Positions 8,189-18,025 of a DNA stretch of 64,000 nucleotides are shown here, one piece after another. The DNA lies in assembly GCA_963752855.1 (NCBI GenBank), contig CAVVZX010000054.1:1-64000 (forward strand). The letters run 5' to 3'. A program made the position numbers and the translations under genes. Each line of letters begins with the position of its first letter. Position 1 is the stretch's first letter. Source of the DNA: DATJPW01 sp963752855. Lineage in GTDB: Bacteria > Desulfobacterota > Desulfomonilia > Desulfomonilales > Desulfomonilaceae. The notes beneath the pieces were generated by a model. It was given only the letters and a program-made list of their open reading frames with translations, did not search any database and had not been told where the DNA came from.

Positions 8189-9881
8189 TTAAAATTCAAC
8201 CATGAACTTAAGCTTCATACCGAGAATAGGATCAATTACCCTGTCCGGATTGATTCCGAATCGATTTGCTGCGGAAGGGATGTCCCAATTCGGGACCGCC
8301 TTATCAATGCAGGCATAATTGAACCACCTTCCAGGCTGCCAATACGCCGCGATAAATCTCACAGTCCATTTATCCAATAATTGCCATTCCAAACCGGCAT
8401 CGATCTCCCATCCCAGGTTGTTGTCGGGAATCGATGGAGCATCGGCGCTGGCTGCGTTGATGGTACTGAGATTGAGGAATTGAACAAGACTGCCTGTGGC
8501 AGCGGGGCGCATGAATCCCCACCCATAACCTTGTGGAGAGGCTCTATCAGCCCAGAAAAAACTTCGCAAACATATTCAAGTTCGACGCAACGGCATAATC
8601 CAGTCTCACGGCGAAAATGGACGCGTCGTTCATAAAGCCGTCGGTATTCAGATTGAACAAACCAAGTCCCGCTCCGTAATAGAAGCACATAAGAAGGCTA
8701 TATGGGGCGAACAATCCGTAGTTTCCAAAGCCATAGAAATACGGTTGCCTGTCGATTAGCACTCCGTTTCTCCTATCCGGTCCCGGTAACCAGGCGTAGA
8801 TGAAGGATGCCTTTGCCGGCCCCACCATGACTCCGGTCTCCGCCATCCATCTCCACGCTTCGATATAACCAGGAGCAAACAGGCTCCCCCTTCCGTCGGT
8901 TCGGTCAGGCGCTCCGAAGAAGGTTCCATTCAGCGATCGATGAAACCTGGTTATCTTATTTATCCAATCCAATTCGGCATTAAAAAAGAATCGACCGTTA
9001 TTGTATTTGAGAAACACTCCGCCATCGGTGCTAACCACATCGCTTGCGGGAAACGCCGCACGAGCAACTTGGAGACGCTGGGATTCCGGACCTCTGTGAT
9101 AGCTGAAATATTCTGCAACAATGCCGAGAGACAACGGTCCCGAACCGTAGGTGAGGAATACCTGAGGAGACACGGCCAGCAAAGCGTTCAGGTCACCAAG
9201 ATTATAATACGGGTTAACACGCGGATCGTCGGGTGGCAGTGGGAAAGAGTTATTGGGCTGATCCTGTCTGAACGGATTATCCGGCTGACGCCTCCAGGGA
9301 TAAAAACCGACTCCGATTCTGAACGGTCCTGTGGGCGCAACCAAGAGAAGAGACTCTGAAGTCAAGTCCTCGGCTCCGTTGTACTGGAGACCGCATCCGA
9401 AGTCAAAGGGTCTCTTGCCGACAACTACCATGCCCCAGGGAGTCTGTGCAGAGAACCACCACATAGTCCACTGCCCCTCCGAAATTGCGACTTGCACGCC
9501 GGGACTCGTCGAGTTGACATAGGACGAGGCTACGGGGTCCAGAAATTGCCCGATCCGATATTCGCCTCTTAATCTCATGGCAGGATTTATTCGGAACTCC
9601 GGGAGGGCATTTACCTCCATCCGCTGCTCGGCAGCTCCACTGGAAGAAACAAGATCCTCAAGTTTTCCTCCCGCCCAGCCGTTGATGGAAGCGAAATTGC
9701 CTGGAGTCGAACTGTTGTCCAGATCGTACCTACCGAAGAATCCTCGCGAGCCCAGTTGCTGCACAAACCGATTCTTCCAAACGTATTCACCTTCTAATGA
9801 AAATTCCCATGCTGAGGATGAGCCTGCCGCAATGGGAAGGCTTACCAGGATCGCGATCGGCAAGAGCCTGCGGAATCTCAT
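8189..9881 (-). CDS. Outer-membrane beta-barrel protein (one frameshift)
   Basis: Signal peptide (LLPIAILVSLPIAAGSSSA), then alternating amphipathic strands rich in Tyr/Trp/Phe/Asn, and a final Phe (LGMKLKFMVEF), all typical of outer-membrane barrels. The first 443 codons end prematurely in the A-run 8556-8561 (six A's where five are expected). Reading through it continues with WADRASPQGYGWGFMRPAAT to a stop at 8189, for about 564 residues in all. Family not identified; large DUF1302-like or alginate-type porins look similar. It precedes the pentahaem cytochrome and could form its porin partner. Confidence 0.75.
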
Positions 9882-10111
9882 ACCCAGAATTCCTCTCTGA
9901 TCTCACCGGGTTCGAAGGCGCAACCTACCCCAACCCCAAAGTTTAGTCCCATAGCGGTCTACAATCTCTTCACCTAATGATCCGACGACACGACGAGGGG
10001 TTGATATACTAATTTGCCAGCTTACACTATTCAGACCCAGTTTGGCAAAGTGCGCGACTGCCTCTTGCTTCGTTTGACTAATTTGAGCGTAGGACCTTAT
10101 TTCATGCAGAA

Positions 10112-10765
10112 TCAAGGTCCGGGTTTCTGCAAGAAAACTATTCTGGTCCCAATTTCCTCAGCCTCCGAACGGTTATGAGTTACGTAGACAAGAGTGAATT
10201 TCAGGGTCTGATGTAAACGGACGATCTCGCCCCGTAGTCGTAGATTCAAGTCCTCGTCCAGACTCGATAGCGGCTCATCCATCAATAATGCCAACGGCCG
10301 CATAACGAGAGCTCTGGCTAACGCTACTCGCTGCTGTTCCCCTCCGGACAGTTGGTGCGGTTTTGCCGAGGCATACCTATCAATCTTGAGCAGTTTCAGC
10401 GTCTCATCAATTCTCCGCCTTCGTTCCATCTGCGGCAGGCCCCTGGCTTTCAACCCGAATTCCAGGTTACCGTAAACGGTAAGATGAGGCCAGAGGGCCA
10501 AGTCCTGGAAGACCATACCCAAATTGCGCTCTTCAGGAGAAAGCAGGATTTTTCCGTCACTTGCCGCAACTTTCCCTGCGATCAGGAGAGTACCTCGGTC
10601 CGGCGCCGCAAAGCCTGCCAGCATCCTAAGCAGTGTCGTCTTGCCGCAACCCGAAGGACCAAAAAAAACGATGCGCTCGCCTTGCTCCACCGCCAGGGAA
10701 AAATCGCGGATAGTGGCCTGTTCTCCGTAGTATTTTGAAATCTTTTGATATTCAAATAGTATCAT
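10112..10765 (-). CDS. Iron-type ABC transporter ATPase
   Basis: ATP-hydrolysing subunit of a Fe(III)/thiamine-class importer. It has Walker A GPSGCGKTT, signature LSGGEQQRVALARAL, Walker B LALLMDEPLSSLD and the switch His (VTHNRSEAEEIG). ATG 10765 overlaps the permease stop as ATGA, which fixes the start. The product is about 217 residues, far shorter than the roughly 350 of FbpC, so the C-terminal regulatory (TOBE) domain is missing. The stop at 10112 falls after FLQKPGP, where longer relatives go on, so a lost frame at the end is possible. Confidence 0.9.
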   Translation of the reverse strand: MILFEYQKISKYYGEQATIRDFSLAVEQGERIVFFGPSGCGKTTLLRMLAGFAAPDRGTLLIAGKVAASDGKILLSPEERNLGMVFQDLALWPHLTVYGNLEFGLKARGLPQMERRRRIDETLKLLKIDRYASAKPHQLSGGEQQRVALARALVMRPLALLMDEPLSSLDEDLNLRLRGEIVRLHQTLKFTLVYVTHNRSEAEEIGTRIVFLQKPGP

Positions 10766-12353
10766 GTCCCACCATTGTATTTTCCGACCCATTGGATTAT
10801 TGCGAAAGGAACCAGCGAAACGACAACCAGCAAGACGCACAGAGCGGCGATCATGGACGGCTCACCGTTCGCCATAAGCGTAAAGATCCTTACCGTAAGA
10901 GGGTCCGCGCCGGGAGGATAAACCAGCATGGAAATGCCCGTATCCCGAAGGCAGAAGATATAGGCGACCAGCCAAGCCACACCCAAGTCTCTTCGCACCA
11001 AAGGGACGACGATTCCCATCATTCTTTTTGTCCAGGAGACTCCCATGATCTGAGCCGCTTCTTCCATCGAGGGAGGTATCCGAGACAGGGCAGCCAAAGT
11101 GATGCGGCTAGGTAACACCCAGTACTGGATAACGTATCCAAGGATCAAAATGATCGGAGAGGCATACACAAAATTGGTCAAAGGATGATTCCAGACGCCG
11201 ATCATGCCGATCCCGATCACTGTGCTGGGCAAAGCGAACAGCAATATCGTCAGGGTGTCCAGGAGTCTCCAACTCCTAAGCCCCTGAACATGAATCAAAT
11301 AGCCCGTCAAAAAGCCGAGGACGGTGAGAAGGCTCGCAGCGATTGCCGCAAAAACCATGCTGCGCAAGATGCTATCCCAACCTTGGGTCATCGCCGTTCG
11401 CCAAGCCTGGATGACTGCGGATTCGCTCAGTAAAGCCAACAGAGGCATAATCACGATTGCGAATGCGAAAAACCACATCAGCGCAGCCAGCCACTTCCCT
11501 AATTTTCCCAGCCCTATCCGAATGCCCGGGCCCTCTCCCGGTCCAATGCGTACGTGGACGGTTTTTCTCTCCAGAAACAGCCCCTCCGCGAACATTGCCA
11601 TTAAAGCAATGAGGGCCAGTGGAGCGGCTGCCGCCGCAGCTGCGCCGAAATCATAATAAGCTGAAAATTGTGTAAACGTCTCCACCGGAAACACGTTGAT
11701 GCGCAAGAACAAGGGAACTCCGAATTCTCCCAGACTCAGCAAGAATATCAAGAGCATACCCAAGATAATCCCAGGCAGAATGAGGGGCAGCGTGATCCGG
11801 CTCAAAATTCTCGGCCATTTTGCGGCCAATAAGCCCGCTTCTTCCAGTCTAGGATTGACGCTCCGAATGAAGGCTATCGTCAGCAGCATAAGGATGGGCA
11901 TGTAGCACGCGAACAAGATCCAAGCGCAGCCTCCCACGCTGAATAGAAAATCTGACCCTGCTTTCCATTCTCCACCGGCCAGCCATCTCGACACCCAGCC
12001 TTGTCGTCCCAACAAGTGAAACCAAGCCACTGCCTGCACATAGGGCGGAATTAAGAGAGGAATGGTAAACAACAGTGATCAGCAAAGGACGGCCCGGAAT
12101 ATCCGACTTTCCCAGGAGAATGCCCAGAGGCAGTCCCACCAGCAATGACAGGAGCGTTACCAGTCCGGCTAAGCTGAGAGAGGTGAGCAGAAGATGCCGG
12201 GTTTGGGTCGAAGCAAACAGGTTATAGAATAGGTCAAAACTGAACCGCCCGTTTACAAACAGACTTTGGGCAAAAATATCCACTAGCGGAGACAGTCCTA
12301 GTCCCGACTAACAGGACGGCAATCAACCAAAAAACGGCGCGACGTGCGTTCAT
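10762..12353 (-). CDS. Iron-type ABC transporter permease, duplicated-domain (two frameshifts)
   Basis: Inner-membrane FbpB/CysW-type permease with two binding-protein-dependent transport domains, about 530 residues when joined. ATG 12353 overlaps the stop of the binding-protein gene as ATGA. The frame then shifts at the CCC run 12303-12305 and again near 12070 (LLITV to FTIPLLIPPYVQAVAWFHLL). The EAA-type loops read EEAGLLAAKWPRILSRITLP in the first half and EEAAQIMGVSWTKRMMGIVV in the second. Gene order (binding protein, permease, ATPase) and overlapping codons indicate one operon. Confidence 0.85.
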
Positions 12354-13438
12354 AGCCCGGACCAGGTCTTCAGAAAGGGCTGGATTTTCTGCATCTTCTC
12401 AGCCAGCTTCGCATAATTGATGTCCATCACTTTCATTTTGTCCAAGCGAGGAACTTCCGGGGGCGTTTCAACACCAGGATGCAAGGGGATTTGGGCGCAC
12501 TCGGCAAAGGCCAATTTGCGCTCCGTCTCCTTGGAAAGTAAATAATCAATCAATTTTCTGCCCTGTTCCGGATGCGGGCTGTTTTTTATTAGGACCACAG
12601 CATTCGGCAAGATGAGAGATCCGATCCCGTCTTTCCCTTGATCCGGAACCACCATTTCTACGGCTTTGCCCTGTTTCATCCGGTTTACGACATCATCGCT
12701 ATCGACCAGCGAAAAATCAAATTCGCCTGAAGAGACCAAATCAGCGCTTTCCCCATTGCTACTGGATATTTTAACTTCGATTATCTTTCATTTGATTCAT
12801 AAATGTTTGGCGCGCGTTCATTTCCCCACAAGGAGAAAAAGCGCAGCCATATAATCGGTGGTAGTCCCGAAAACCGGATTGGCGATAACGGTCTTTGCTC
12901 GCCAGCGTGGGTCCGCGTAATCGCTAATGGAGCCAGGTTTCTCCTTTAAGCCTTTTTTCACGAGTAAAACCCTTGCTCGTGCGGAAAATCCGGTCCAGTA
13001 CCCTTCGGGATCCTTGAATGCCGCGGGGATCTCCGCAGCATTGGGCGATACATAACTAGTCGCTATCCCTTTCTCTTTCAGCACCTCCGCTCGGACCACT
13101 TCATTAGCCCAGTACACGTCTGCTTGAGGATTATTCTTTTCGGCAATCAATCTGTTCATGACTCCGGTGCTTTTTGATTCCTCGGTGTCGTATACGGCTT
13201 TGACTCTGATCCCGGTTTCTTTTTGAAAATTGTCAAGAATCGGAGCCGCAAAGACCTGATCCTCGCTCACGTACACGACGACAATTTGAGCGGCTGAAGA
13301 AGCTGCCCAGGCAGGCAAACCGGTCAACCAACTGAGCGCAAGCACGAAGGCGATAATCACTTTGTAAGTCAAAGGATACCCCTCCGTAAGCGCCGGAGTT
13401 TTCAGGTCATCTTGTACGAGGCGCAGTCTATTCTTCAT
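12350..13438 (-). CDS. Iron-type ABC substrate-binding protein (frameshifted)
   Basis: Periplasmic Fe(III)-type binding protein feeding the permease it overlaps. It starts at 13438 behind GAGGAGACGGAC, with a signal peptide ending AWAA, then IVVVYVSEDQVFAAPILDNF, QADVYWANEVVRAEVL, YWTGFSARARVLLVKKG and the C-terminal INYAKLAEKMQKIQPFLKTW. The frame breaks at the CCCC run 12824-12827 and again near 12770, with the intervening protein still recognisable (NARQTFMNQMKDNRSEVKIS). It is paralogous to the broken gene at 5724-6773. The ligand could be iron, but this family also binds thiamine, sulfate or phosphonates. Confidence 0.85.
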
Positions 13439-13534
13439 GTCCGTCTCCTCTTGAGAACAAGGCTAATTCCCGTCCTGGCACAGAAACTCCCGGAATTAGC
13501 TCAATTGCATAAAGACATTCCGTAGCGTCGGGAA

Positions 13535-14150
13535 TCACCGTTTTCCGCTTACTTCCAGGTCGTCGAAATGGCTCTGCGCATCAGATTTGCTCCACAGTCC
13601 GATCTTGCCCGCTTCTTTGAACGTAGAATCTTTGGCATCCAGATGCTTCTGGCCATCCAAATAGCACTGGATGTGGTCCCCGGTCATGGTAACCCGAAGA
13701 GCGTGCCATCCTGGAGTAGACTTAACCTTTGCGCCTTTGATTTCCGAACGACGGCCGTTCACCACGTGATAGAGATTGTAATTATCCTCTAGCGGATTGA
13801 AACGGGCCACATAGTAGTTCTTTGCGTCCTTTGCTCTCCACACAATGCCCCCGCCCTGGTCCGTGCTTCCTGCGATGGCTTTCATCTTCACTGTAATGTC
13901 CACGTCTTTATAGTTGGTGTCATTAACAAGAGTTATATTGAACGTCGACCCCGAACTCTTCGCCAATTGAGCCAACACATTTGGTTTTGACGGCGCGGTG
14001 TTATCAGGCGCCACTTCCCATTTGCCCACCTCGTTGGTGAATCCTTTAGCGATTTCACCAACTTTATCTTTATCGAAGTTCCACGACATCTTCCCATTTT
14101 GGGCTGCGATGCCGCCGGCTATCAATATCAATCCCAAGAGCGAAAATCAT
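13535..14150 (-). CDS. Secreted DUF1080/LamG-like beta-sandwich protein
   Basis: Roughly 200 residues resembling 3-keto-disaccharide hydrolase (DUF1080)/concanavalin-like sandwiches: WNFDKDKVGEIAKGFTNEVG, GGGIVWRAKDAKNYYVARFN, GWHALRVTMTGDHIQCYLDG, GKIGLWSKSDAQSHFDDLEV. A signal peptide is visible only if the ATG at 14150 (MIFALG) is joined to the main frame (LILIAGGIAAQNG) by one base, so a frameshift near 14133 is likely. The longest uninterrupted frame begins at a TTG at 14137. Substrate unknown; binding or hydrolysis of glycans is the family expectation. Confidence 0.7.
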
Positions 14151-14279
14151 ATCATCTATCTTGTTCTCGCATGATATGCTCGATCCCTCTTTCATGTTTT
14201 AGGAAATTGAGTCGTCGTAAGCGATCCTGCAGCCGCTACCTCGTAGGATTCTGTCAGGCTTGAAAGGGTCCTGCGCGCT

Positions 14280-15188
14280 TCAATTGCCGTCGCTCAATTT
14301 AAGTGGCCCCTTGGCCTTATCAAATGCAGTTCGGACTACTTGAGCGAGTTTCTCCGCAGGACCCGTTCCCCAGTAATGGAGGAAGAACACTCTCGGCTGC
14401 TCATCCAACATATGGTTGTGAACCGCAACTATCTCGATGCCACCTTTTCTAAACGCCTGTATCACCGGATTGACTTCCATAGCGGACATGACGACATCGC
14501 CCGCTACATGCGCCTTTTCATTGGTTCCTACAAATCCGGCCCAGGAATTCAGCCCCATACTCGAGGTTAGTTCCACCCCGTGCATTTTCACTCCAGGCCG
14601 ACCCACCGTGATCTTGAAGGAACCACCAGCGGCCTTACCGGGATGTCCAATGATTTGTTCGATTTTCTTCGTGTCCAGATTTAGGGCCGGCTCAGCGCCT
14701 CCGGATGAGCCTGGGCTCGGGTGAGGAGTGGCCGTTTTATCTAAAGCATTTCTGATGCCGTGGGCCAGCTTTGTTGGGTCTCCCATTCCGCCAATGTGCA
14801 TAAACATGATGCGAGGCTGCTCATAGAAGAAATGGTTATGCAAAGCGGTCACCTGGATATTTGCCTCCTCAAGAGCCGAGATTACGGGATTTACCTCCTT
14901 TTCCAGCAGTACCAGATCGCCCATTACCATTGTTTCCTTGCCCATGTCCTTCCAGGCGGTCCAGGAACCGAAGCCAAGGGCAGTGGGCATAGGCTCACCT
15001 TCGATGGATACTTTGATGTCGCTGCGTCCAAAACGAACGACAAAAGCCCCTTCGTCCATTTGCCCGGGAAATCCCAAAATTTTCTCGACTTCTTTGAAAT
15101 CAGCAGTGGCAGGAGCGGAGATTAACATCGACAACGGCAAGGCAACTAATACCGATAGAAACATTAAACGCTTCAACAATTTGGCCAT
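14280..15188 (-). CDS. Secreted protein with two DUF1259 (LppY/LpqO-like) domains
   Basis: 302 residues from ATG 15188, chosen for its GGGGGA ribosome site and a following signal peptide (LMFLSVLVALPLSMLISAPA). Two copies of one domain follow: each begins with a glycine-rich PG segment, carries a gly-phe/leu-N-S-W core (LGFGSWTAWKDMG, MGLNSWAGFVGTN) and ends with an HNH-containing motif (ALHNHFFYEQPR, AVHNHMLDEQPR). Function of this family is not established; the paired HNH motifs suggest a metal site. A Pro/Ser/Gly linker joins the domains. It lies next to the chromate locus. Confidence 0.75.
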   Translation of the reverse strand: MAKLLKRLMFLSVLVALPLSMLISAPATADFKEVEKILGFPGQMDEGAFVVRFGRSDIKVSIEGEPMPTALGFGSWTAWKDMGKETMVMGDLVLLEKEVNPVISALEEANIQVTALHNHFFYEQPRIMFMHIGGMGDPTKLAHGIRNALDKTATPHPSPGSSGGAEPALNLDTKKIEQIIGHPGKAAGGSFKITVGRPGVKMHGVELTSSMGLNSWAGFVGTNEKAHVAGDVVMSAMEVNPVIQAFRKGGIEIVAVHNHMLDEQPRVFFLHYWGTGPAEKLAQVVRTAFDKAKGPLKLSDGN

Positions 15189-15307
15189 AATTAATTTCCC
15201 CCTTTTTCCAATCAATTCGGTGTCTCCATTCGCAGACGTTTCATCAATAAGCGAGGAGACTATGCGGTCTATGAGTTCCGAACCGGATTTTAAGTTCCGG
15301 GAACAGA

Positions 15308-16682
15308 TCACGACATTCCTCGGAGAAACAAATGGTATAAGATCCCCAGGACCGCGCTGCCTCCTATGGTTTGAATCACTCCTAATTTGAAACGGAAAAT
15401 CGCCAACATCGCAAAAATCGCGATCAACAGCGTCGGCATATTGATAGTATTCCAAAGCGGGATCTGTAGGTGGGCCCCTAGGATATACACATCTCGGATA
15501 GAACCAAACACGGTGTGCAGAGCGAACCAGACTGCCAGGTTGAGAACTACCCCCACTATGGCCGCAGTTATCGAGGACATCACCGTGTTCAAAGACTTGT
15601 TGCCTCTCAATGCTTCAACATACGGTCCTCCGACAAGTACCCAGAGGAAACACGGGACAAACGTTGCCCAAGTTGTCAGCGTCGCTCCGAGACATCCCTG
15701 CCATCATCGGATCCAAACCTCCGGAGTTGCGGAAGGCCGCCAGAAACCCGACGAACGGTAAGACGAGAATAAGGGGTCCTGGCGTGGTCTCAGCCAATCC
15801 TAGCCCCTCCAGCATCTCTCCGGGTGTGACCCAGTTGTAGGTTTCCACCGCTTGCTGGGCCACATACGCCAATACGGCATAGGCCCCGCCAAAGGTCACG
15901 ACGGCCGCTTTGCTGAAGAATGTCGCTTCCTGGAAATAGACACTTTCGGATCCCAGGAAGATCAGAATAAGGGCTATGGGGCCAAACCAGATGATTGTCC
16001 AGCTAACGGTCACTACGAAAGCTCGGGAAACAGAAGGCCGCACGTGTTCCAGCGCGTGCCGGTCAAGCAATTGATCTAGGACAGGGGAATCACCTGGGTC
16101 TGAGCTAGTCGCTTGCCCTTGGTTTACTTCGAAAGCTTCCGGTCTGAAGCGTCCTCCCACATATCCGATGATCGCCGCCGAGAGAACGATCAAAGGAAAG
16201 GGCATTGAAAAAAAGAAGATGGCGATGAAGGACAAACCGGCTATTACTCTCATGAAGTTGTTCGTCAGCACCCTTTTTCCTATGCGCAGAACAGCTTCTA
16301 TGACTACAGCCAGAACAGCGGGTTTCAAGCCGAAAAAGAGCCACTGCACGACGCTCAGGCCCTGATAACCTGCGTACAAGACGCTCAACACAAGCATGAA
16401 AAGAAAACCGGGAAGCACGAAAAGTGTCCCGGCCACAATCCCTCCCCTCGTCTTGTGCAGCAACCATCCGATATATATCGCCAATTGCTGCGCTTCAGGA
16501 CCGGGAAGAAGCATGCAATAATTCAGGGCATGGAGAAAGCGGCTCTCACTTATCCACCGTTTCTCTTCAACCAGATATCTGTGCATGACCGCAATCTGGC
16601 CGACAGGACCTCCAAAACTGTTTAAAGCCACTTTAACCCAAACCCAAAATGCTTCTCTGAAAGAAGGAAGGTTCCTGGGCAT
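15308..16682 (-). CDS. chrA: Chromate-type ion transporter ChrA (one frameshift)
   Basis: Two-domain CHR transporter. The N-terminal half has FWVWVKVALNSFGGPVGQIA and LHALNYCMLLPGPEAQQLAI, and the second half repeats the pattern with TFFSKAAVVTFGGAYAVLAY and LGLAETTPGPLILVLPFVGF. The frame breaks near 15690 (extra T in atgtctcgg) and continues as LGATLTTWATFVPCFLWVLV to a stop at 15308, about 457 residues in all, normal for ChrA. Start taken at the second Met (16682), where the family begins. These transporters export chromate in several bacteria; the substrate here is inferred from the ChrB-bearing neighbourhood. Confidence 0.87.
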
Positions 16683-16780
16683 GCCTTCACAGAGGGTTCT
16701 CTTTCTGACCGTCCGAGATATCATTCGTTGTTGTCAATCCATACCTTCACTTTGCGGCTATTGCTCGGAGGGGATTTCTC

Positions 16781-17221
16781 TTAAACCTTTTCCACCTGCG
16801 CTTGGCGCCATGCGTAGAGAGCGTCATACATGGGGGTTTCCAGTTCAATTTTCTTGTGGTCATCCAATCCGAAAAGGATAGCGAACCCGTGAGCTATTGC
16901 TTTTAGACCGGCCCCCTGAGGAGATGTCTCAACATCGGCAGACACATCCGCAGCATGAACAATCTTTGCCATCTCAACCAATGCAGGATCGGCCATAAGC
17001 CCATACTTGAGCATGACGCTCTCAAAGGAACAACGCCCTTCAACGTGTCCCAGTTCTACTCCCGGAACATCATACGGGGTTGCTCCTTCTCGTTCGGCCG
17101 TAGAAATGACCTGCTCCTTCGGCACGAAAAGAAATTCCGCGTCCTTGTCTATGAATCGCCTGATGAGCCACGGGCAGGCGATGCGGTCCACGTTTGCATT
17201 CTCCCTAGTTATCCATTTCAT
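16781..17221 (-). CDS. ChrB C-terminal domain protein
   Basis: 146 residues corresponding to the C-terminal half of ChrB, alone: MKWITRENANVDRIACPWLI, RRFIDKDAEFLFVP, CSFESVMLKYGL, DPALVEMAKIVHAADV. The W-x(n)-D-R-x-A-CPWLIRRFID signature is clear. The start codon overlaps the stop of the rhodanese gene (ATGA), and chrA follows. The stand-alone domain is widespread beside ChrA and rhodanese proteins; whether it has enzymatic or redox activity is not known to me. The same domain occurs again in the divergent full-length ChrB. Confidence 0.85.
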   Translation of the reverse strand: MKWITRENANVDRIACPWLIRRFIDKDAEFLFVPKEQVISTAEREGATPYDVPGVELGHVEGRCSFESVMLKYGLMADPALVEMAKIVHAADVSADVETSPQGAGLKAIAHGFAILFGLDDHKKIELETPMYDALYAWRQAQVEKV

Positions 17222-17559
17222 TTGTCCTCCCCCTCCGGCTCGCCAAGTTCCGCCCAGGCTTTGATACCACCCTCAAGAAACCGGACATCTGGGTGACTCT
17301 GCTGAAGCCGGTCCGCGACTGATTGACTGACAGCGCCACCTTTGACACAGTAGACGACAACCAGCCGGTCTCGGGGGATCTCGTCACTCCATTCGTCGAC
17401 CTTCTCCGGATCACGCCAGACACCGCTGCCGATGGTTTGAGGCGCAGCTTCGTAATCGGCCTTTCTCCTCACATCCAAGAGGACCACTTCCGGATCGTTT
17501 TCCAGGAGAGCTTTCAATTCTTTGGATGTGATCGAATTGGCCATTTTCCTGATACCCAT
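17218..17559 (-). CDS. Rhodanese-like sulfurtransferase domain protein
   Basis: 113-residue single rhodanese domain: VVLLDVRRKADYEAAP (CH2A-like) and the active loop VVYCVKGGAVSQSVADRL with Cys near residue 71, then FLEGGIKAW at the end. The active Cys persulfide may transfer sulfur or serve as a redox partner. It overlaps the ChrB-domain gene by four bases. A GTG/ATG choice exists; ATG 17544 (MANSI) would shorten it by five residues. Rhodanese genes are regular members of such chrA clusters. Confidence 0.82.
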   Translation of the reverse strand: MGIRKMANSITSKELKALLENDPEVVLLDVRRKADYEAAPQTIGSGVWRDPEKVDEWSDEIPRDRLVVVYCVKGGAVSQSVADRLQQSHPDVRFLEGGIKAWAELGEPEGEDK

Positions 17560-17608
17560 GCGACATGAGATTAGCTGCGGAGCCAGCCATAAGGGATTAG
17601 GCCTTCCC

Positions 17609-17784
17609 TTACGGTACTGGAGGCTCGTGCTCCTTACAGAACGGGGCCTCTCCCATCACCGGCATGTTGCAGACTTTGCACAACGATCTTCTTACCGGAT
17701 CGTGGATATCGTGCACAGGCTTCTCCAGTGGTCGGATCGGTAGCCACTTTTTCTTGCTCATCGGAATTCTTTTTTTTCGGTCAT
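17609..17784 (-). CDS. Small zinc-ribbon-like protein of the chromate locus (likely one frameshift)
   Basis: The clear part is 50 codons from ATG 17761 to TAA 17609, with CKVCNMPV...PFCKEHEPP, a C-x2-C...C-x2-H metal-binding pattern. A much better start lies at 17784, behind AAGGAGG seven bases away, but its frame stops after eight codons. Adding one base to the A8 run on the minus strand (T-run 17770-17777) joins it as MTEKKRIPMSKKKWLPIRPL. It is the first gene of the minus-strand chromate operon. Function unknown; it is probably a Zn-binding accessory protein. Confidence 0.65.
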
Positions 17785-17965
17785 GATAACAACCTCCTTG
17801 ATTAGTCCTTACAGACTTTAGATGCCTACAGATCCTGCCGGGTTCATTGGCCGGGATTTGACGAATTACTTACGATGACTTCCTTGCATTCCCAACAAAT
17901 CCTTCCAGCCGAGCCGGAACCGACTGCTTTCAGCTCATTTTTCAGCGACGACATATTGATACGCT

Positions 17966-18004
17966 CTTGACATTAAGATACAGCTGTATCATGATACTGT
18001 CAAG
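17966..18004 (+). promoter_or_regulatory. Promoter with nested palindromes upstream of chrB
   Basis: TTGACA (17967-17972) and CATGAT (17990-17995) are spaced by 17 bases. The spacer carries the perfect palindrome GATACAGCTGTATC (17977-17990), which overlaps a second perfect palindrome GTATCATGATAC (17986-17997). The whole block is bounded by CTTGACA and its complement TGTCAAG. This lies between the divergent chromate operons, 22 bases before chrB, and looks like an operator for the encoded ChrB repressor. Confidence 0.75.
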
Positions 18005-18025
18005 TGTTACATAACAGAGGACCTC

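Noticed and set aside
9903..10115. 70-codon frame after the iron ABC ATPase
   Set aside because: TTG start, no recognisable features; it may be the shifted tail of the ATPase gene but I could not support it as a gene.
15615..15840. Several plus-strand frames over chrA
   Set aside because: They are shadows of the transporter in other frames.
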